64,000 nt of DNA, from NCBI GenBank assembly GCA_028274465.1, contig CM051458.1, positions 78,946,085-79,010,084 on the forward strand, read 5' to 3'. The notes below the pieces were generated by a model. The model was not told the DNA's origin, ran no database searches, and was given only the letters and a program-made list of their open reading frames with translations. Position 1 is the stretch's first letter. The number at the start of each line of letters is the position of its first letter. A program made the translations under genes and the position numbers. This stretch comes from Plantago ovata. Its lineage: Eukaryota; Streptophyta; Magnoliopsida; Lamiales; Plantaginaceae. This document shows positions 59,439-64,000 of the stretch, one piece after another.

Positions 59439-59622
59439 GGCTATATTCTCTTCGTTTGAAAAAGTCTAAACTGAACTGATCTGAACTGAATGGATCTGAA
59501 CTGAACTTTATTTGTAGTACAAAATATTATTAGCCAAATCTGAACTGAATTGAACTTAATGCATCTGAACTAATCTGAACTGAATTTATTTTCATCAATT
59601 TTCAGATGAAAAGAACAGAGCC
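59439..59622. mobile_element. Tourist-like MITE with CTGAA repeats, 184 bp
   Basis: Inverted ends GGCTATATTCTCTTCGTTTG and CAGATGAAAAGAACAGAGCC (imperfect), with a 3-bp TTA flank on both sides (59436-59438 and 59623-59625), the target duplication preferred by PIF/Harbinger elements. The interior is rich in (A/T)CTGAACTGAA. Confidence 0.75.
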
Positions 59623-59769
59623 TTACTTTTTTTAAATACTCATATATTGTTTTTAAGATTTTTTACGTTTGTTTTTATTGACTTTTTTAGCCCTGTTTGA
59701 CCTTTAATAAATTTTAAATCAAACCGTAAAAACAATATGTGAAATAATATTATAAAAGTCTAGTAAGAA

Positions 59770-59959
59770 ATTGTTTTTTTCGTCTGAACAAAACTGAACA
59801 AAACTGAACAGAATTGAACAAAAGTGAACAGAACTGAATGAAACTAAACAGAACAAAACTGAATTTATTTGTAGTATAAAATATAACTAAGCAAATCTGA
59901 ACTGAACTGAATGAAACTGAACTGAAAATATTGAGTTTTCAGACGAAGAGAACATAGCC
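59770..59959. mobile_element. second, partial MITE of the same family
   Basis: The right end is intact (CAGACGAAGAGAACATAGCC, to 59959) and the interior has many AACTGAACA/CTGAACTGAA repeats. On the left only TTCGTCTGAA near 59778 is recognisable, so the left terminus is decayed. Confidence 0.6.
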
Positions 59960-60439
59960 TAAATCTAGCTATTTTCATAATATAATTTCATTAATGTTTT
60001 TTTACAATTTGATTTAGAAAAAAAATATTCCGTAAAAAATCTAAAAAAAAAACAGATGAGTATATAATAAGAAAATTACATATGCTTTTATTTTCTTCAT
60101 GAAAATCAAAAAAATTGATCCTACTTTTGTACATAAACTATATCTCTTTTTATTATTCCAATTTATACTTGCATTACTACTTTATTTATTTTATCTTTTT
60201 AACTTTCAACATTAAAACCAAACTCGGAAGACAAAATTTCATTGTAATGTTGATTCTATTTATATAAAATTATCTTTCCTTTCATTCATTTTATTTTTTT
60301 TCTCAAAATTTTTATTAATTTCCATTCCTTTGCTATTTGATTTAACCAAATGCTATATCGCTACTAAGATAGTAATAACACTAGTAGAACATCAAGGCCA
60401 CCAACTCTACTTCATTGTCTTCCTCCTATAATATACACT

Positions 60440-61084
60440 TTTGGACCTGCGTGTAGGGGGAGAAAGGGAGTTAATCCCTTTTAACCGGCTTGCCTTGGAC
60501 AACCGAGTACGAGACTTTACTTGAACGATGGAATAGCTGTTTAGAGAGTAGTGTATTGAGAGGGTGAATGAGTGATACCTCTAAGTGTGACCCAAGAGCT
60601 TCTATATATAGAAACACCCGGAGGGTCCCTTCTCCCGTCTTCTCTGTTCTTCTGTACTTCTTGTCTGCTATGCGCATAAAAGGTATCCGCAAGGCGGAGT
60701 CTTCTTCCTCCGCAGGGCGGGGTCTTCCCTGTTACTCCTTGAGCGTAGGCCACACGGGGTGTACCATGCATGTCGCCTTCTTTCTGCGCGCTAGGTTATG
60801 AGTTATATGATCTAGCCTTAGCAGGTCTTCTTCCTCTGCGTAGGGTCATATTGTGGTCCCTTGTCTTAGCAAGTATTTTATCCCGCACGCAGAGTCATGT
60901 AGCGGCCCCTTTCCTTAGCGGGTCATCTAGGTCCCGCGCTAAGCCGTATTAATTCTTGGTCATAGGCTTTACAGGACTTCTTGCTTACCCCTTGATCTCT
61001 ATGTGAGGCGTAGGGATGCGGGGAGGTTATTCTATGTTATGTCACTATTATATTAATTTGTTATGGGAAAGACATAATCCAACA
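60440..61084 (-). mobile_element. possible solo LTR, GC-richer patch
   Basis: Read on the minus strand it starts TGTTGGATTATGTC (from 61084), a common plant LTR start. It is clearly GC-richer than its surroundings and contains TATA-like TTCTATATATAGAA near 60600. A candidate end lies near 60450 (CTACACGCA on the minus strand), but no matching 5-bp duplication was found, so the boundaries are uncertain. Confidence 0.35.
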
Positions 61085-61557
61085 CTTGCACGAAATCATC
61101 TTTAACATTAAGGTTTATATTTTCCAGAATTACAACGGATGAATTGGATACCAAATTGATCTTTTAAGACACTTTGTGAACTCATACCAAATTCTTGAAA
61201 ATATATGTCATAATAGACACAATCTTAATTAGTGCCTCATGAACACAACATTCATTTATTTATGGTTGAGCAAGTATGGTAAAAATCATCAGTTTTCTAT
61301 ATAATATGGGAAAATCGACACTTTAATCGGTATATAATAGAGGACTATATGTCCAACACTTGAGTAGTAAAAGCATTGTTTTTTCTATGTTTGGGCTTTA
61401 AAGCAATTTGTGATTTTCTTAAAGAGCTTCCTCATAACTGGTTGGTTTTATACTAGCACATAACATTAATCTCTCTCATAATGTTTTAGTTCCCCGCGAG
61501 ACTCCCAAGAGTCCATCTCAATTTAGACCCATGCAAAAGCCAAGACATATAGGTTAC
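61085..61557. other. noncoding DNA between the LTR-like patch and the LINE
   Basis: AT-rich, no gene or boundary recognised. Confidence 0.4.
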
Positions 61558-64000
61558 TTTTTTTTAAGAAGTAAAATATTATTAATATAAAAAAGAAAAT
61601 ACAAGTACAAAGAACAAGTGCATAAGAGATGCACAACAATTCAAGAGGACTCAAACTTACACTCAACCCAAACTAAATGAAGCATAAAAGCATGTTCGAA
61701 TATCGCATCAATTATGGCCGTACCTCAATCTTAACCACCCCCGTCGTCTAGTAAGTCAACTCACGAGCGAGAAGCCAAGAGTTAAGGGGTGACGAATTGA
61801 GCCAACAACTCTAGTTAAGGCTAACGGAGTGAAATACCTTTCGTTGCAAGTTTAGGAAACTTAGCAAAGAAAACGAAAGATGATATACTCCGTTAGAAAA
61901 CAAACCAATCACAAATGGATGAAGACACATGATATCCCTCAATCTAGCGCAGGATGAGAACAAAGAGAGTCAACCTAGCAAAGTAACCCAAAGGTAAAAG
62001 ACTAGCAGCAACCCAAACACTGCCAATACAAAAGGATCAGACCAAACCAAGTCTAAAAGGATGGATCAAGGGGCAAAAATCCAACAAACATGGCAGTAGA
62101 AACAATTGCAGCAAACCCTTAACAACAGTACGACAAGCAGAGCTTTCAATCAATCGATCGCAACAACCCGAAACCCAACATTAACACCAACATCCATAAG
62201 GAGAATTAAACCAGTCAGTAGTATTGTATCCATAGAGAAATTTTCCTTTCGCTTTCGACCACCTCCAAAGACTAACCTGAATCATTACCACCGTCTCATC
62301 GATAGAAAGAGTCTCGTTACTGAAGATGGCTTTGTTTCGAGCTTTCCAGACGCCCCACAGTGTACCTTGCGTTACAACAACCGCAAAATCACTATTCACA
62401 TAACCTTTAACTATCCAACCACCTTTTACCAAATCCAATACCGAGCTAACATGACAGAACGGACTTGTAACCAAAATTCTCTATGGATACAAACAGCAAA
62501 GCAAACTGACAGTGACAAAACAGATGCAGCGCATCCTCATCATGACAAAACAGATGCAGCGCATCCTCATCATGACAAGAGCACAATTTACAAAGAATAT
62601 TACATTCTTCATGGATGATTTTTCGTTTCCTTAAGTTATCGAAGGTAGGCAACCTATTCCAAATTAAATTCCAAACAAAGGTATTTAATTTCAGAGGGAC
62701 ACCACCAACCCAAACAACTTTCTTCCACACCACCTGGGAGTTGGACAAGATAGAATTATTTGAGGAAATGAATTGCTCCAGCTGCGCTTTATAGCCGGCA
62801 CTCGCAGAATACGAGCAAGCGCTCCCATCGCACCAAATCCAGTCACCATCTGAAGAAACCAAACGCTCCGAGTTAGTTACGATAAGAGTCAAATCTTGGA
62901 CAAGCAAATTTTCCCAATGAGACAACTCCCTATACCAATCCCAAAAGACACCATCCCTCACACGCTCCGACACAAAGCAATCTTTATTTCTATCTAAGGC
63001 AAAAAGTCTAGGAAAAACATCTTTTAACAACAACCCTTTACCTAACCAAGGCTCATCCCAAAACCTAGTGCCATACCCCGTCCCGACATTCTTACAAACA
63101 TTATTGAAAAACAAAGGGGACAAAGCAACTTTCAAAATTAAATTCTTCCACCAAAGAGACCACCACGACCTACAAGATTTACCCTCCTTAATTCGCAACA
63201 CATTATCCCACACGCTACCATACTTTGACACAAGGATTTTAACCCAAAGAGAATTAGAATTTTCAAGTAAAGCCCAAACCCATTTTCCTAACAAAGACAA
63301 GTTGAAAAGATGAAGGTTTTTCACCCCTAACCCTCCTAACTCTTTTGAGACACAAACACTATCCCATTTAACCCAAGCAACTTTCCTCGCCCCCCCCAAA
63401 GATCCACCCCAAAGAAAATTCATTTGGAGAGAAGTAAGGTCATGAATGATTGAAGAGGGTGCCATGAAAAAGGATAGATAGTAAAGTAGCAAGGAACCAA
63501 GAACCGATTTTAGTAGGACAATTCTTCCGCCAAAAGGGAGAACTTTGTGCGACCACTTTCCCAATCTATTCTCCAACTTCTCCACCACAACCTTCCACAT
63601 TTTAGTGCCATTCTTATTTTCACCAATAGGCAAACCCAAGTAAGTAAAAGGCAGATTTTCAATTTTACAATTGAGAAAAGAAGCCCGAGTCTCCAACAAC
63701 TCCACATCAATTCAACACCCAATAAGACTACTTTTACCGAAATTTATTTTCAGCCCCGAAATTCCTTCAAAACATCTCAAAACACCCTTAAGAGTCACAA
63801 TATTTTCTTCCAAGGCCTCTCCAAAAAACAAAGTATCATCCGCGAATTGTAAATGGGAGACCTCTACGTTGTTTTGGCCCACTTGGTACGGATAAAAACA
63901 ACCCGAGGAACACGCTTTCTTCATCATCAAACTAAGACCTTCCGCTACGACAAGGAAGAGGAAAGGAGATAAAGGATCACCTTGTCGTAGCCCTCTTTTA
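61558..64000 (-). mobile_element. L1-type LINE, 3' part, continues past the window
   Basis: The T-run 61558-61565 is the poly(A) end on the minus strand. The element's coding part runs to the end of the window with the same polarity. Its 5' end and target duplication are outside. Confidence 0.85.
62181..64000 (-). pseudogene. LINE ORF2, reverse transcriptase to C-terminus
   Basis: From the window end the minus strand reads RGLRQGDPLSPFLFLV, the catalytic HLQFADDTLFF (near 63850) and KINFGKSSLIG. An in-frame TGA follows (about 63713-63715). Then LPFTYLGLPIGENKNGTKMW, LPFGGRIVLLKSVL, FLWGG, 'GLGVKNL.LFN' and the zf-RVT region (VPLKLNTFVWNLIWNRLPT...CKLC) follow. The last part (TQGTLWGVWKARNKAIF, 62181-62474) is in another frame, so there is at least one frameshift near 62450. 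A 30-bp in-frame duplication (about 62514-62573) repeats HDEDALHLFC inside the zinc-binding motif. It is a dead copy, of a different lineage from the LINE at 33738-37099. Confidence 0.88.

Overview
The window is nuclear DNA of a flowering plant, most likely a eudicot. Genes are split by GT-AG introns, and intergenic DNA is AT-rich and packed with plant transposons: Athila-like gag, CACTA, Mutator-like (MULE), copia, L1-type LINEs and Stowaway/Tourist-like MITEs. Host genes include a plant G3BP-like gene, a PLS-type PPR gene and an ERD2-like gene. An R1-like NLR relic hints at an asterid, but that is weak inference.

Layout. 1-1593: 3' part of a Ty3/Athila-type gag ORF. 1594-4586: noncoding DNA with an antisense NLR leucine-rich-repeat relic. 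4587-10517: a CACTA element carrying a dead Transposase_24 (TNPA-like) gene and interrupted by a second CACTA element (5163-7394); each has its own 3-bp target duplication. 10518-13590: noncoding DNA with a diverged duplicate of 2390-2990, a hairpin and a Stowaway MITE.

13591-46814 is the core of the window: two head-to-tail copies of one large Mutator-like element, 12 bp apart. Each copy carries, in order, a Ulp1 (C48) protease gene (+), an unrecognised 192-193-aa ORF (-), an RPA70-like gene (+) and a FAR1/MULE-type transposase gene (-). Introns and spacers are filled with a short repeat around TTTGAGTTTTATATG. Copy 1 (13591-28180) carries a solo LTR inside a transposase exon. Copy 2 (28193-46814) lacks the first Ulp1 exons and carries a deleted copia element and a LINE inside a LINE. 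The protease and transposase are broken in both copies by different lesions. The RPA and orphan ORFs are open in both, but each RPA copy has lost a different zinc-ligand cysteine. The Ulp1-MULE pairing is known in plants (Kaonashi-type elements). The combination with an RPA70-like protein, the orphan ORF and the dispersed motif is the best candidate here for an undescribed system.

47430-58261 is the gene-rich part: a complete G3BP-like stress-granule gene (-, 9 coding exons, 474 aa), a PPR gene with a damaged 3' end (+), and a complete ERD2-like receptor gene (-, 6 exons, 278 aa). 58262-64000: MITEs, a GC-richer LTR-like patch, and the 3' part of another L1-type LINE (-) running off the end of the window.

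All exon joins and identifications come from reading the sequence by eye. No database search was possible.
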